A stretch of DNA of 64,000 bases from Mucilaginibacter sp. (GTDB taxonomy: Bacteria > Bacteroidota > Bacteroidia > Sphingobacteriales > Sphingobacteriaceae). A program made the position numbers and the translations under genes. The stretch is from contig JAQBOM010000003.1 in assembly GCA_028288025.1 (NCBI GenBank), positions 277,540 to 341,539 of the forward strand. The letters are read 5' to 3'. The stretch's first letter is position 1. Each line of letters begins with the position of its first letter. Shown here one piece after another: positions 33,052-42,036 of this stretch. Below the pieces are notes generated by a model. That model was given only the letters and a program-made list of their open reading frames with translations. It did not search any database and was not told the origin of the DNA.

Positions 33052-33245
33052 GTAGTTGATTGGGTTGGAATGGGTTGATTGAGGACAAAATCGGTGAAAT
33101 CAATCAAAATTGGTGAAATCTTAATTAAGGTATAATCACAAAATAACGATGTCGGCGGAGAGATTTCAGCGGCATACCGCATAATTTTGTGTTCCAGGTG
33201 TTCAAGGTCTTCCAGGTGTTCAACTCTCAAAAATTGGAACACCTG
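33052..33245. repeat. mixed inverted word-repeat region downstream of GH92
   Basis: Holds three word families used elsewhere alone: gttgattgggttgg (33053-33084), tcggtgaaatc (33090-33120), and caggtgttc. CAGGTGTTC (33213-33221) is perfectly inverted as GAACACCTG (33237-33245), giving a hairpin just before the end of ppk2. Confidence 0.65.
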
Positions 33246-33257
33246 AATATGTAAAAT

Positions 33258-34136
33258 TTACTCAGCAAGCAAGGCCTGCTTTGCATCTGCCAGTTTCTCT
33301 TTTTCCTCCTTTGCCAAAACGGGATATTCCAGTTTTAATTTCATCATCGTCTCCAGTATGATACTTGAAATAGCGATCCTGGTAAACCACTTCTTATCTG
33401 CCGGGATAACGTACCAGGGGCTTTGTCCGGTAGCGGTTTCCTGTATTGCTTTTTCATACGCTTTCATATAATCATCCCAAAACTGCCGCTCGTAGACATC
33501 GGCTGCCGAAAACTTCCAGTTTTTTTCGGGGTCATCAATCCGTGATAAAAAACGTTTTTTTTGTTCATCTTTTGATAAGTAAAGGAAAAACTTGATCATG
33601 ATGATGCCGCTATCTGCAAGGTGCTGTTCAAAAGTCCGTATACTTTCATACCGCTGGTTCCAGAATTTTTTATCGGCCTTTTTAACTTTATCGATCCTGG
33701 GCAAGTGCTCATTCAGCAACAATTCGGGATGGACTTTAGTAACCAGCACGTTCTCGTAATGCGAACGGTTATGGACACCTATACGCCCGCATTGCGGTAA
33801 AGCTTTATAATGCCGCCACAAAAAGTCATGATTCAATTCCTCTATGCTGGGCTGTTTAAAACTAACCACATCACAACCTTGCGGGTTTAAACCTGATAAC
33901 GTATGTGCTATCGCGCTATCTTTGCCGGCAGCATCCATTGCCTGGAAAATAACAAGGAGCGAATACCTGTTAGCAGCATATAACTCGGATTGCAGTACAG
34001 CGGTTTCTTTGATCAGTCCCTCCAAAATCTCATCGGTCTCTTCCTTCCTCAAATCGCCTGACCAATTGGTGTGCATATCTTTAAGCGAAAACTTCTTCCC
34101 GTCGGTTATCTTAAATTTATTTATTATGCCTTTCAT
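33258..34136 (-). CDS. polyphosphate kinase 2 family protein
   Basis: 292 residues. P-loop FQAMDAAGKDSAIAHTLSGL (Walker A AAGKDS), followed by NPQGCDVVSFKQPS and HDFLWRHYKALP, all PPK2 signatures; lid-region FFLYLSKDEQKKRFLSRIDD. PPK2 enzymes move phosphate between polyphosphate and nucleotides. Length of about 290 matches single-domain class I or III; the class cannot be told by eye. Transcribed towards the mannosidase, single gene. Confidence 0.9.
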   Translation of the reverse strand: MKGIINKFKITDGKKFSLKDMHTNWSGDLRKEETDEILEGLIKETAVLQSELYAANRYSLLVIFQAMDAAGKDSAIAHTLSGLNPQGCDVVSFKQPSIEELNHDFLWRHYKALPQCGRIGVHNRSHYENVLVTKVHPELLLNEHLPRIDKVKKADKKFWNQRYESIRTFEQHLADSGIIMIKFFLYLSKDEQKKRFLSRIDDPEKNWKFSAADVYERQFWDDYMKAYEKAIQETATGQSPWYVIPADKKWFTRIAISSIILETMMKLKLEYPVLAKEEKEKLADAKQALLAE

Positions 34137-34248
34137 AACACAAAATTGATATATGCTAAGTTAACCTAAAATTTAGCTGCTAAAATTGCGTTGTTAATAT
34201 TTGTTTAACCGGCTGTGATTTAAGGCCATAATTTGCATCTTTACCCCT

Positions 34249-36543
34249 ATGTTTAGGCGAATAAAATTTCCCGTTCTAAGATACCTGGTCATCTTTCTTT
34301 ATTTTGTTGTTATCTTCTTCTGTGCCATTGAATTAAATTTTTTGTGGCTGTTTGGCTACTCGCCTGATATGCAGGATATTAAAACCCCGAGCCTGTCCTT
34401 GTCATCCGAAGTGTATTATGCTGATGGCACCTTAATTGGGCGCTATTTCAAGCAGAACCGCTCTCCTGTTGAATTTAAAAACATTTCTCCCAACATTATA
34501 AACGCGTTAATTGCGACCGAAGATGTGCGGTTTTATAAACACAGGGGCGTTGATTTTTATTCGTTTTTTACCAGTATGATTTCAACCGCAAAAGGCGAAC
34601 GGCGCGGCGGCAGTACCATTACCCAGCAGCTGGCAAAAAACCTGTTTGAGACGCGAAAAAAGAAATCGCAGGGCGTCATCAGGCATGTGCCTTTTATCCG
34701 GACTATCGTCTACAAATGCAAGGAATGGCTTACAGCGTTCAAAATTGAGCATGTTTATAGCAAGCAGCAAATACTTACACTTTATTTAAACACGGTGCCG
34801 TTTGGCAATAATTCGTTTGGTATAAAAACAGCCTCCTTAAAAATATTTAATAAAACGCCCGATAAAGTAAATCCCGCAGAAGCTGCAACGCTGGTAGGGA
34901 TGCTAAAAGCAACGTCTACCTATAACCCGATAAATAACCCGGAACACGCACTGGAGCGGCGAAACACTGTATTGGGCCAGATGTTGAAATACGGCTACCT
35001 GACCCAGGCTGAATATGATATCAACTTTAAGAAGCCGATCACGCTCGACCTGAGCTACGTTGAAAATGAGGGCCAGGGCGATTCGTATATTCGCCAGGCA
35101 GTGGAACGATGGTTAAAAAAATGGCTGCATGACAATGGGTATGATTTATACCAGGATGGCCTTAAAATATATACCACGATTGACCCGCGCCTGCAGCAAT
35201 ATGCTGAAGAAGCGGTAGCCGAAAAAATGAAAATGCTCCAAAAGCGGTTTGATAACCTATGGGGTAAGAAAAACCCCTGGCGCGACTCAAACGGTGATGA
35301 AATAAAAGATTTTGTTTTAAAAGCCGAAGAGCATTTGCCTATTTATGAAAAGCTGGTAAAAAAATACGGTAATAATACGGCGCTTATCAGTCAATATTTT
35401 GAGCGGCCAAAGCGCATGAAGGTTTTTACCTGGAGCGGTGATAAGGACACCACCTTCTCGAGTGTGGATTCAATCAAATATTACACCCGCATTTTAAATA
35501 CCGGGATGATGACCATTGAACCATCCTCAGGCAAAATAAAGGTATGGGTTGGCGGTATCGACTACCAGCATTTTAATTACGACCACGTGAACCAATCACG
35601 CAGGCAGGCGGGTTCAACCTTTAAACCTTTCGCGTATTTGACAGCACTGGATAACGGCTTTACCCCCTGCGATAAGTTTACCGACAAACCCGTATCCATC
35701 AAGTACAATGATGGCGGAAAAACGCAGGTTTGGGAACCTAAAAATGCCGATTTTAGGTTTTCGTACCAGGAAATGTCGTTGCGCTGGGCAATGGGAAAAT
35801 CGGTTAACTCCATTACCGCACAGGTAACCGAAAAGGTAGGCTGGGATAAGGTAGTTGAATACGCGCATAAATGCGGTATCGAAAGCCCTTTGAAATCGGT
35901 GCCATCTGTATCGCTAGGTTCAAACGACGTTTCAGTGTATGAAATGGTGCGGGCATACAGCACGTTTCTAAATAAAGGGCAAAAGATAGACCCGCTTTTG
36001 GTAACTAAAATTACCGACCAGCAAGGCGATGTACTGGAAGAATTTACTCTTAAAGCCGAAAAAGTTTTGAGCGAAGAAACCGCCTGGCTGATGCTTTATA
36101 TGTTCAGGGGGGGTATGGAGGAACCTGGCGGGACGTCGCTGGCCCTATGGGAATACCCCGGCCTTTGGAAAAAGGATAACCAGATCGGTGGTAAAACAGG
36201 TACCTCATCGGGATACGTAGACGGCTGGTATATGGGCATCACAAAAGACCTGGTTACCGGGATCTGGGTTGGGGCTGATGATCGTAGCGTGCATTTTACA
36301 TCGTCGGAAACCGGCGAAGGATCGCATACCGCGCTGCCTATTTTCGGGCGGTTTATGGAAAAGGTTTATGCCGACCCGAAATCCGGCTATACCTATGGAC
36401 GGTTTCCCAAACCCTGGGTAACCATCACCAAACCGTATGATTGTCCTTCACCCCACATAAAAACTGATACGGCTATAACAGATAGCCTGTTTATGCCAGC
36501 TGATTCAACGATGATAAAACCTGACACTTTAAAAACAGATTAA
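34249..36543 (+). CDS. bifunctional penicillin-binding protein 1A (GT51 + transpeptidase)
   Basis: 764 residues. Single N-terminal membrane helix (about 12-36). Glycosyltransferase 51 domain with catalytic Glu91 in ATEDVRFYKHRG, plus RGGSTITQQLAKNLF. Transpeptidase domain with Ser456 in GSTFKPF (SxxK: Lys459), Ser518-x-Asn520 in KSVNS, and KTG at 649-651. Builds and cross-links peptidoglycan at the inner membrane. Ends in a short Pro/Asp/Thr-rich tail. Complete; usual class A length. Confidence 0.95.
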   Translation: MFRRIKFPVLRYLVIFLYFVVIFFCAIELNFLWLFGYSPDMQDIKTPSLSLSSEVYYADGTLIGRYFKQNRSPVEFKNISPNIINALIATEDVRFYKHRGVDFYSFFTSMISTAKGERRGGSTITQQLAKNLFETRKKKSQGVIRHVPFIRTIVYKCKEWLTAFKIEHVYSKQQILTLYLNTVPFGNNSFGIKTASLKIFNKTPDKVNPAEAATLVGMLKATSTYNPINNPEHALERRNTVLGQMLKYGYLTQAEYDINFKKPITLDLSYVENEGQGDSYIRQAVERWLKKWLHDNGYDLYQDGLKIYTTIDPRLQQYAEEAVAEKMKMLQKRFDNLWGKKNPWRDSNGDEIKDFVLKAEEHLPIYEKLVKKYGNNTALISQYFERPKRMKVFTWSGDKDTTFSSVDSIKYYTRILNTGMMTIEPSSGKIKVWVGGIDYQHFNYDHVNQSRRQAGSTFKPFAYLTALDNGFTPCDKFTDKPVSIKYNDGGKTQVWEPKNADFRFSYQEMSLRWAMGKSVNSITAQVTEKVGWDKVVEYAHKCGIESPLKSVPSVSLGSNDVSVYEMVRAYSTFLNKGQKIDPLLVTKITDQQGDVLEEFTLKAEKVLSEETAWLMLYMFRGGMEEPGGTSLALWEYPGLWKKDNQIGGKTGTSSGYVDGWYMGITKDLVTGIWVGADDRSVHFTSSETGEGSHTALPIFGRFMEKVYADPKSGYTYGRFPKPWVTITKPYDCPSPHIKTDTAITDSLFMPADSTMIKPDTLKTD

Positions 36544-36649
36544 TTGAAATAAAATGGTTTAATTAGCTGAGAATTATATCTTCAGGCCGCTACAACTTTT
36601 ATAATTATTACAACGTACTTAACTTGCAAAGCCCATAACTTATATACTT

Positions 36650-36657
36650 TAAATTTG
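36650..36657 (+). promoter_or_regulatory. Bacteroidota -7 box TAAATTTG for the outer-membrane protease fusion
   Basis: Exact TAnnTTTG match, 20 nt upstream of ATG 36678. A TTG at 36624-36626 lies 23 nt further upstream, within the accepted -33 spacing for the phylum. Confidence 0.6.
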
Positions 36658-36677
36658 GTGTTATCCTTTATCAGCGT

Positions 36678-39600
36678 ATGAATAAACCTTTCCTTCCCCT
36701 GGTTAATACTAAAAAAATTCCATTCATATTTTTTTGCATGGCCGTTTTGCTTCTTTTCAGCCGGCAAACAAAAGCGCAATATTTCGGACAAAATAAAGTA
36801 CGCTACAAAAAACTCGACTTTAAAGTTTACAAAACCCCTCACTTCGAGATCTATTATTATTTAAAAAATGATAGTATGATCAGGCGGTTTGCGCAGGAAA
36901 GTGAGTTGTGGTACACCCTGCACCAGCAGGTTTTCAGGGATACTTTTAAAAAGCCAAACCCGATCATCCTGTATGCCAATCACCCCGACTTCCAGCAAAC
37001 CACCGCTATTGACGGCGAAATTGACGTAGGCACGGGCGGCGTTACCGAGGGGTTAAAAAACCGTGTGGTTATGCCGGTAATGGAAACCAACCAAACAACA
37101 CGACATGTTATCGGTCATGAGCTTGTGCATGCTTTCCAATACCACGCATTATTGGGTAGGGATTCATCGAATTTCGAAAACATTAACAATTTACCGCTAT
37201 GGATGATCGAAGGCATGGCGGAATATCTTTCGCTGGGAAAAAATGATTCTTATACGGCGATGTGGATGCGCGATGCCTACCTAAACCACGACATACCGAC
37301 AGTTAAAGATCTTACGCAGAGTAACAAATATTTCCCTTACCGTTACGGCGAGGCTTTCTGGTCATTTATAGGGTCCACTTATGGAGATACCGTTATTGTT
37401 CCTTTTTTTAAAAATACAGCACGGTTTGGTTTGCAATATGGTATCAGGCGCACTTTTGGGTATGATGAAAAGACGTTATCCAGCCTTTGGAAAAATGCGA
37501 TTGAATCCACTTACAGGCCTTACCTGAAGGATACGGCCCAGGTTCCGGTTGGTCACAGGGTAATCGACGAAAAAAACTCGGGTAAACTAAACCTGGCCCC
37601 AGCTGTAAGTCCGGATGGAAAATACCTCGCATTTTTATCGGAGAAAAATTTATTTACAGTCGATTTATTTCTGGCGGATGCCAAAACGGGGCGGGTATTG
37701 CGAAAACTCACAAGTAAAGTATCTAATTCACATATAGATGAATTTAACTTTATTGAGTCGGCAGGTGCCTGGTCGCCGGATAGTAAACGGTTCGCCTTCA
37801 GCGTATTCAGCAGGGGTCGTAACCGCATGGTGGTGGTTGATATAGCAAGCGGCAGTGTGGTTGATGATGTATCGATGGGAAAGGCAGAACAGTTCAGTAA
37901 TCTTTCCTGGTCTCCGGATGGAAAAAATGTTGTTTTCCAGGGATTATCCGAAGGTCAGGGCGATCTTTACTTATATAATTTTGATACCAAAAAAGTAAGG
38001 CAGCTAACGAATGATAAGTACTCCGATTATCAGCCAAGTTTTTCAAGGGATGGCAAGAGGGTTGTATTTTCGAGCGACCGTACTACTTACGACCAATCGC
38101 TTGCCCAGGTTATCACCTTTAACCTGGCAGAATTAGATCTGGCAACCGGCAAAGTAACCGACATTAAGCTTTTTAACGGTGCCAATAACCTAAACCCTGT
38201 ATATTCTTCAGATGGGACACAGATTTATTTCCTGTCAAATCGTGATGGTTTCCGTAATATGTATCGCTACACCACGTCCACGGGACAAGTTGAGCAGATG
38301 ACTAATTTGTTTACCGGCATTTCAGGTATTACGGAGTACTCCCCTGCATTAAGTATCTCACAAAACAATGATATTGTCTATTCTTACTACCGCGCACAAA
38401 AATACGCCTTGTATAACGCAAAAGCTTCTGACTTTGCCGGCAAACCCGTTGATGGCCAGGAGACAAATTTTAGTGCAGGGATGCTGCCACCGGCCCGGTC
38501 TGCCGGAGTTGATTTGATCAACTCAAACCTGAACAATTATCTCGCTTATCCAAAGCTGCCAATTGATTCAATAAAAACTGTGCCTTACAAACCGCAGTTC
38601 AAGTTGGATTATTTAGCGAGCAGTGGCGTGGGCGCATCGGTGAGCCAGTTTGGGGCAGGTTTATCAAGCGGAATACAGGGTATTTTTAGTGATATTTTGG
38701 GCCGTAATCAAATTTATGCCGGTGTGGCTGTAAATGGGCAGGTTTACGACTTCGGCGGGCAGTTTGCGTATATAAATCAAACGGGCAGATGGAATTTTGG
38801 GGTTAGTATATCCCATATACCATTTCAAACGGCCAACTATAGCATAGTTCCTTCTACTTTTCAGATCAACAGCAAAACCACAATCCCGGCAATTGAAGAA
38901 AGGTATGATATAATCCGCGTCTTCCAGGACCAGATCTCTTTATTTACCTCTTATCCCATTACTAAAAAAGCAAGGATTGAATTTGGAACAGGCGGCGCCG
39001 CATATTATTACCGGGTAGACAGGTACAGCACAGTTTATGATACGCTTGGAAATCTGCTTAATTATACGCATAATCATATAGCAAATTCTGCATACAATGC
39101 TGATCCCAATAACAACGGAATCAACCTAACGCCGTTTCACATTTTCAACGTAAATGCTGCTTTGGTTGGCGACAATTCCTTTTTTGGCGTCGCATCGCCG
39201 TTGAACGGTTACCGCTACCGGCTGCAGGCTGAATATGATTTTGGCACTTACCAATATTTTGCCCCCACTATCGACCTGCGCGAATATGTGCGGGTTGCAC
39301 CGGTAACTTTCGCCGCGCGCTTATACGGCTATGGCCGTTTTGGCAACACCGGTAATCTTTACCCGTTATATGTGGGCTACCCGTTTTTGATACGCGGGTA
39401 CGAGGCACAAACTTTTTATAGCGGGAACGGGAAGGTGCCTACTAATGGCTTTACAATTGACCAATTGTCCGGAAACAAGCTAGCTGTGGCAAATTTTGAG
39501 GTGCGCCTGCCGCTTACCGGGCCTGAAAGACTTTCGCAGTTTAAATCAAAGTTTCTGTTTACCGAACTCAATTTATTTTTTGACGCCGGTTTGGCCTGGA

Positions 39601-39833
39601 ATACAGGAAACCAAGTTAAGTTTTTTCAATCCGGCCCTGATCCTATCGGGAAAAATGCAGCCGGTCAAACCGTTTATAATACCAACCAGCGCGTACCGGC
39701 TACCAGCGCGGGTATTTCGCTCAGAGTAAATATGTTTGGTGCTTTTATTTTGGAGCCATATTTTGCATTTCCGTTTAACCGGACAGACATAAGTAAACCC
39801 GTGTTTGGATTAGGGTTCACCCCGGGCTGGTAA
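36678..39833 (+). CDS. outer membrane protein: zinc peptidase + TolB-like propeller + Omp85-type barrel
   Basis: 1051 residues. Signal sequence to about residue 33. Residues 40-250 form a peptidase-MA-like gluzincin domain with HELVH (His147, Glu148, His151) and WMIEGMAEY (Glu178 as probable third zinc ligand). About 280-600 is a WD40-like propeller with repeated WSPDSKRFAFS, WSPDGKNVVFQG and SFSRDGKRVVFSSD strands. About 640-1051 is a beta-barrel with the FLIRGYEA motif near residue 905 that matches the L6 VRGF/Y loop of Omp85 proteins, and a C-terminal aromatic FTPGW. Expected role: outer-membrane-tethered peptidase or assembly factor, with domains facing the periplasm. The combination is well supported, the substrate unknown. 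Confidence 0.82.
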   Translation: MNKPFLPLVNTKKIPFIFFCMAVLLLFSRQTKAQYFGQNKVRYKKLDFKVYKTPHFEIYYYLKNDSMIRRFAQESELWYTLHQQVFRDTFKKPNPIILYANHPDFQQTTAIDGEIDVGTGGVTEGLKNRVVMPVMETNQTTRHVIGHELVHAFQYHALLGRDSSNFENINNLPLWMIEGMAEYLSLGKNDSYTAMWMRDAYLNHDIPTVKDLTQSNKYFPYRYGEAFWSFIGSTYGDTVIVPFFKNTARFGLQYGIRRTFGYDEKTLSSLWKNAIESTYRPYLKDTAQVPVGHRVIDEKNSGKLNLAPAVSPDGKYLAFLSEKNLFTVDLFLADAKTGRVLRKLTSKVSNSHIDEFNFIESAGAWSPDSKRFAFSVFSRGRNRMVVVDIASGSVVDDVSMGKAEQFSNLSWSPDGKNVVFQGLSEGQGDLYLYNFDTKKVRQLTNDKYSDYQPSFSRDGKRVVFSSDRTTYDQSLAQVITFNLAELDLATGKVTDIKLFNGANNLNPVYSSDGTQIYFLSNRDGFRNMYRYTTSTGQVEQMTNLFTGISGITEYSPALSISQNNDIVYSYYRAQKYALYNAKASDFAGKPVDGQETNFSAGMLPPARSAGVDLINSNLNNYLAYPKLPIDSIKTVPYKPQFKLDYLASSGVGASVSQFGAGLSSGIQGIFSDILGRNQIYAGVAVNGQVYDFGGQFAYINQTGRWNFGVSISHIPFQTANYSIVPSTFQINSKTTIPAIEERYDIIRVFQDQISLFTSYPITKKARIEFGTGGAAYYYRVDRYSTVYDTLGNLLNYTHNHIANSAYNADPNNNGINLTPFHIFNVNAALVGDNSFFGVASPLNGYRYRLQAEYDFGTYQYFAPTIDLREYVRVAPVTFAARLYGYGRFGNTGNLYPLYVGYPFLIRGYEAQTFYSGNGKVPTNGFTIDQLSGNKLAVANFEVRLPLTGPERLSQFKSKFLFTELNLFFDAGLAWNTGNQVKFFQSGPDPIGKNAAGQTVYNTNQRVPATSAGISLRVNMFGAFILEPYFAFPFNRTDISKPVFGLGFTPGW

Positions 39834-39838
39834 TTCCG

Positions 39839-40086
39839 GAATTTGGATATAATGCCGTTTAGTTAAGAACTATTGTGTTGCGTCAGGTGTGTCGCGTCCG
39901 GAAAAAGTTGTCACTTGATACAGGTGTACCACCCGGTACAGGTGAATACACCTGGTACACCTGAATACACCCGGTACACCTGAATACACCTGAATACACC
40001 TGGTACACCTGAATACACCTGGTACACCGATACAATTGAAGACATTGTCACCGTTTTAACTAAACGATATTGAATTTGGATATAAT
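39839..40086. repeat. composite repeat element: 15-bp direct repeats, 11-bp inverted repeats, tandem CACCTG core
   Basis: GAATTTGGATATAAT occurs in the same orientation at 39839-39853 and 40072-40086. Inside, CGTTTAGTTAA (39856-39866) is inverted at 40056-40066. The core 39921-40030 alternates CACCTGAATA (10 bp) and CACCTGGTA (9 bp) about nine times, with the first units inverted (CAGGTGTACC). No gene; the frame here is an artefact. Confidence 0.85.
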
Positions 40087-40175
40087 TAAGACCAAACAAT
40101 GACAAACCGGCAACGCTTGTAATACGTAATTTAGTAAACGGGCAATCCCGTTATCACAATAAAAAATAAAAGAAA

Positions 40176-40664
40176 ATGAAAAAATCAATTTTAGCGCTGA
40201 TAATGCTGGCTGTGGTAACAGCGTTTGGTTGTCAGCAAAGCAGCGGCCAGGTAAAAAAATACGATCCTAAACGTAAAATGAGCAAAACCCCGGCTGAATG
40301 GAAAAAAATACTCACGCCCAACCAGTACTACATTATGGTTGAAAGCGGGACTGAGCCACCATTTCGCAATGCGTATCATGATAACCACGAAAAAGGTGTT
40401 TATGTTAGCGCAGCAACGGGCGAAGTTTTGTTTAGCTCAGAAGATAAATTTGATAGCGGTACCGGCTGGCCAAGCTTTGTAAAAGCGGTAGATGCTAAAA
40501 AAATTGAGATCGTGCAGGACAATAGCGCAGGTATGACCCGCGACGAGGTAATTGAAAGAAGCACAGGCCTGCACCTGGGTCATGTTTTTGACGATGGGCC
40601 CGCCGAACGGGGCGGCAAAAGGTTTTGCATGAATTCCGGCGCCTTAAAATTTATTAAAAAGTAA
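40176..40664 (+). CDS. msrB: lipoprotein methionine-R-sulfoxide reductase MsrB
   Basis: 162 residues. SPII signal ending TAFGC (Cys19). MsrB core: FRNAYHDNHEKGVYV, SSEDKFDSGTGWPSF, HLGHVFDDGP, and catalytic Cys151 in KRFCMNSGALKF. The zinc-binding CxxC pairs are missing (VYVSAATGEVLF in place of YxCxxC), and the resolving Cys found in some MsrBs is absent too. Repairs oxidised methionine in envelope proteins, location given by the lipobox. Converges with the GIY-YIG gene, overlapping it by 11 bp. Confidence 0.93.
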   Translation: MKKSILALIMLAVVTAFGCQQSSGQVKKYDPKRKMSKTPAEWKKILTPNQYYIMVESGTEPPFRNAYHDNHEKGVYVSAATGEVLFSSEDKFDSGTGWPSFVKAVDAKKIEIVQDNSAGMTRDEVIERSTGLHLGHVFDDGPAERGGKRFCMNSGALKFIKK

Positions 40665-41010
40665 CCGCTTTTCTAAAGGAGTTTATTGACGGGCGGAGTT
40701 GCGGTCTCGTTCTTAATCCGTTCTCATAATTCAATCCAATGGTCAGATCTACCCAATCCGGGTTTACAGGTCTGATCATTTTTTCTTTTTGCGGGCGGGT
40801 ATAGGTACTAACTGTTTTAAATCGCTCCATAGCCTGTTCCTCGGTATTTATCTCTTCAAAGTATACCAGTCTGTTCAACTGCTGCGCGCTGTCAAAAAAT
40901 AAAGTGGGCATCTGGCGGTAAAAATCAAGCGTTTTTTCAAGATCCGAACATAATCCTACATGCAAATTGTTCCTGTTTCTGTCAGTTATGATATAAATAA
41001 AGCGTTTCAT
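40654..41010 (-). CDS. GIY-YIG-like endonuclease domain protein, divergent
   Basis: 118 residues. The start FIYIITDRNRNNLHVGLCSD is the two-strand GIY-YIG layout (usual YxVYILxxxxxxxYIGxTxDL), but the YIG Tyr is His in LHVG, so activity is doubtful. The middle has YFEEINTEEQAMERFKTVST, the usual catalytic-helix area of UvrC/YhbQ-like domains. Divergently transcribed from the XRE-S24 repressor gene with only about 80 bp between starts. Could be a DNA-repair accessory protein; evidence is modest. Confidence 0.65.
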   Translation of the reverse strand: MKRFIYIITDRNRNNLHVGLCSDLEKTLDFYRQMPTLFFDSAQQLNRLVYFEEINTEEQAMERFKTVSTYTRPQKEKMIRPVNPDWVDLTIGLNYENGLRTRPQLRPSINSFRKAVTF

Positions 41011-41033
41011 TGATAATAAAATTTGCTGGTTAA

Positions 41034-41077
41034 AAAATAATTACTAATTTTATGAGCATAAAAATACTAATTATTTT
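41034..41077. promoter_or_regulatory. inverted repeat in the promoter region of the repressor gene
   Basis: AAAATAATTA (41034-41043) is perfectly inverted at 41068-41077, both between the divergent starts of the GIY-YIG gene (41010) and the repressor gene (41094). A 24-bp spacer puts the two half sites about three helical turns apart. Candidate operator for the adjacent XRE-S24 protein; inference only. Confidence 0.5.
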
Positions 41078-41093
41078 AGCAATTCCAAATTTT

Positions 41094-41870
41094 ATGTCAA
41101 ATATTCCCTCAAATATTAAATTTCTCCGCAAAAAGAAAGGCCTTACACAGCAGCAATTCGCTGACCAGATAGGTATAAAAAGGTCGCTTGTAGGTGCTTA
41201 TGAAGAAGAAAGGGCTGATCCGAAATATGATCTGCTAAAAAAAATAGCATTATTTTTTGATATGTCTATTGATGATTTTATTAATGAAACCATCAACGAA
41301 AAATGGTCGCCTAAGCCAAAAGGCAACCCTGCAAATCTGCGTGTTCTAAGTATCTCTGTTGATAAAGATGATAACGAGAATATTGAACTGGTGCCGTTAA
41401 AAGCCAGCGCGGGTTATTTAAACGGCTATGCTGATCCGGAATATGTGGCGCAACTTCCCAAGTTTTATTTGCCCATGTTTAAACAGGGCACTTACAGGGC
41501 ATTCGAAATTAAAGGCGACTCCATGCTCCCGCTGGTATCAGGCACCATTATCATTGGCGAATATGTAGAAAACTGGGCTGACGTAAAACCTGCTGAAACC
41601 TATGTGATCATTTCAAAGAGCGATGGCGTGGTTTACAAGCGCATAGGCAATAAATTTAAAGAGAATAAAAAACTAAAGCTGGTATCCGATAACCCGGTAT
41701 ATGAGCCATATGAAATAAGCGGCGACGATGTTTTAGAATTATGGAAAGCCAAAGCATATATATCAACACATTTGCCCCTCCCTACTCCCGAGCCCACTTT
41801 GGAAGGCCTTACCAGTATGATGGCGCAAATGCAGCGGTCTATTTCTAATTTACAGCAAAACAATAATTAG
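41094..41870 (+). CDS. XRE-S24 (LexA/CI-type) transcriptional repressor
   Basis: 258 residues. N-terminal Cro/CI helix-turn-helix (residues 6-58, LRKKKGLTQQQFADQIGIKR). C-terminal S24 peptidase domain with autocleavage site Ala106-Gly107 in KASAGYLNG, catalytic Ser143 in KGDSMLP and Lys182 in VVYKRIG, so self-cleavage should work. A coiled-coil tail (MMAQMQRSISNLQQNNN) follows. ATG 41094 is used; an ATG 14 codons upstream would place the repeat in the coding region. No phage genes lie nearby, so a stress-response regulator is as likely as a prophage relic. Confidence 0.9.
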   Translation: MSNIPSNIKFLRKKKGLTQQQFADQIGIKRSLVGAYEEERADPKYDLLKKIALFFDMSIDDFINETINEKWSPKPKGNPANLRVLSISVDKDDNENIELVPLKASAGYLNGYADPEYVAQLPKFYLPMFKQGTYRAFEIKGDSMLPLVSGTIIIGEYVENWADVKPAETYVIISKSDGVVYKRIGNKFKENKKLKLVSDNPVYEPYEISGDDVLELWKAKAYISTHLPLPTPEPTLEGLTSMMAQMQRSISNLQQNNN

Positions 41871-42036
41871 ATTAATAATTACGAAGCTTAAATTTTAGGT
41901 TGTAAGGTTATCTATAACATTTTAAACCATTTAAGTTATTGCAACAATACAACCGTGGTGAGCAACAATTAAGTTACATGGTTGTTATTAAACCATTAGA
42001 CATTATCTTTATCCTAACACTAAAAAAACTGAAAAA

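Noticed and set aside
36582..36842. 86-codon minus-strand frame over the start of the outer-membrane protease
   Set aside because: Antisense shadow overlapping a solid promoter and signal peptide; no family.
39921..40030. CRISPR-like array
   Set aside because: Units are 9-10 bp without unique spacers; no cas genes in the window.
39911..40105. Minus-strand frame YSGVPGVFRCIQVYRVYSGV
   Set aside because: Translation of the tandem CACCTG array; period breaks (10/9) and low complexity argue against a protein.
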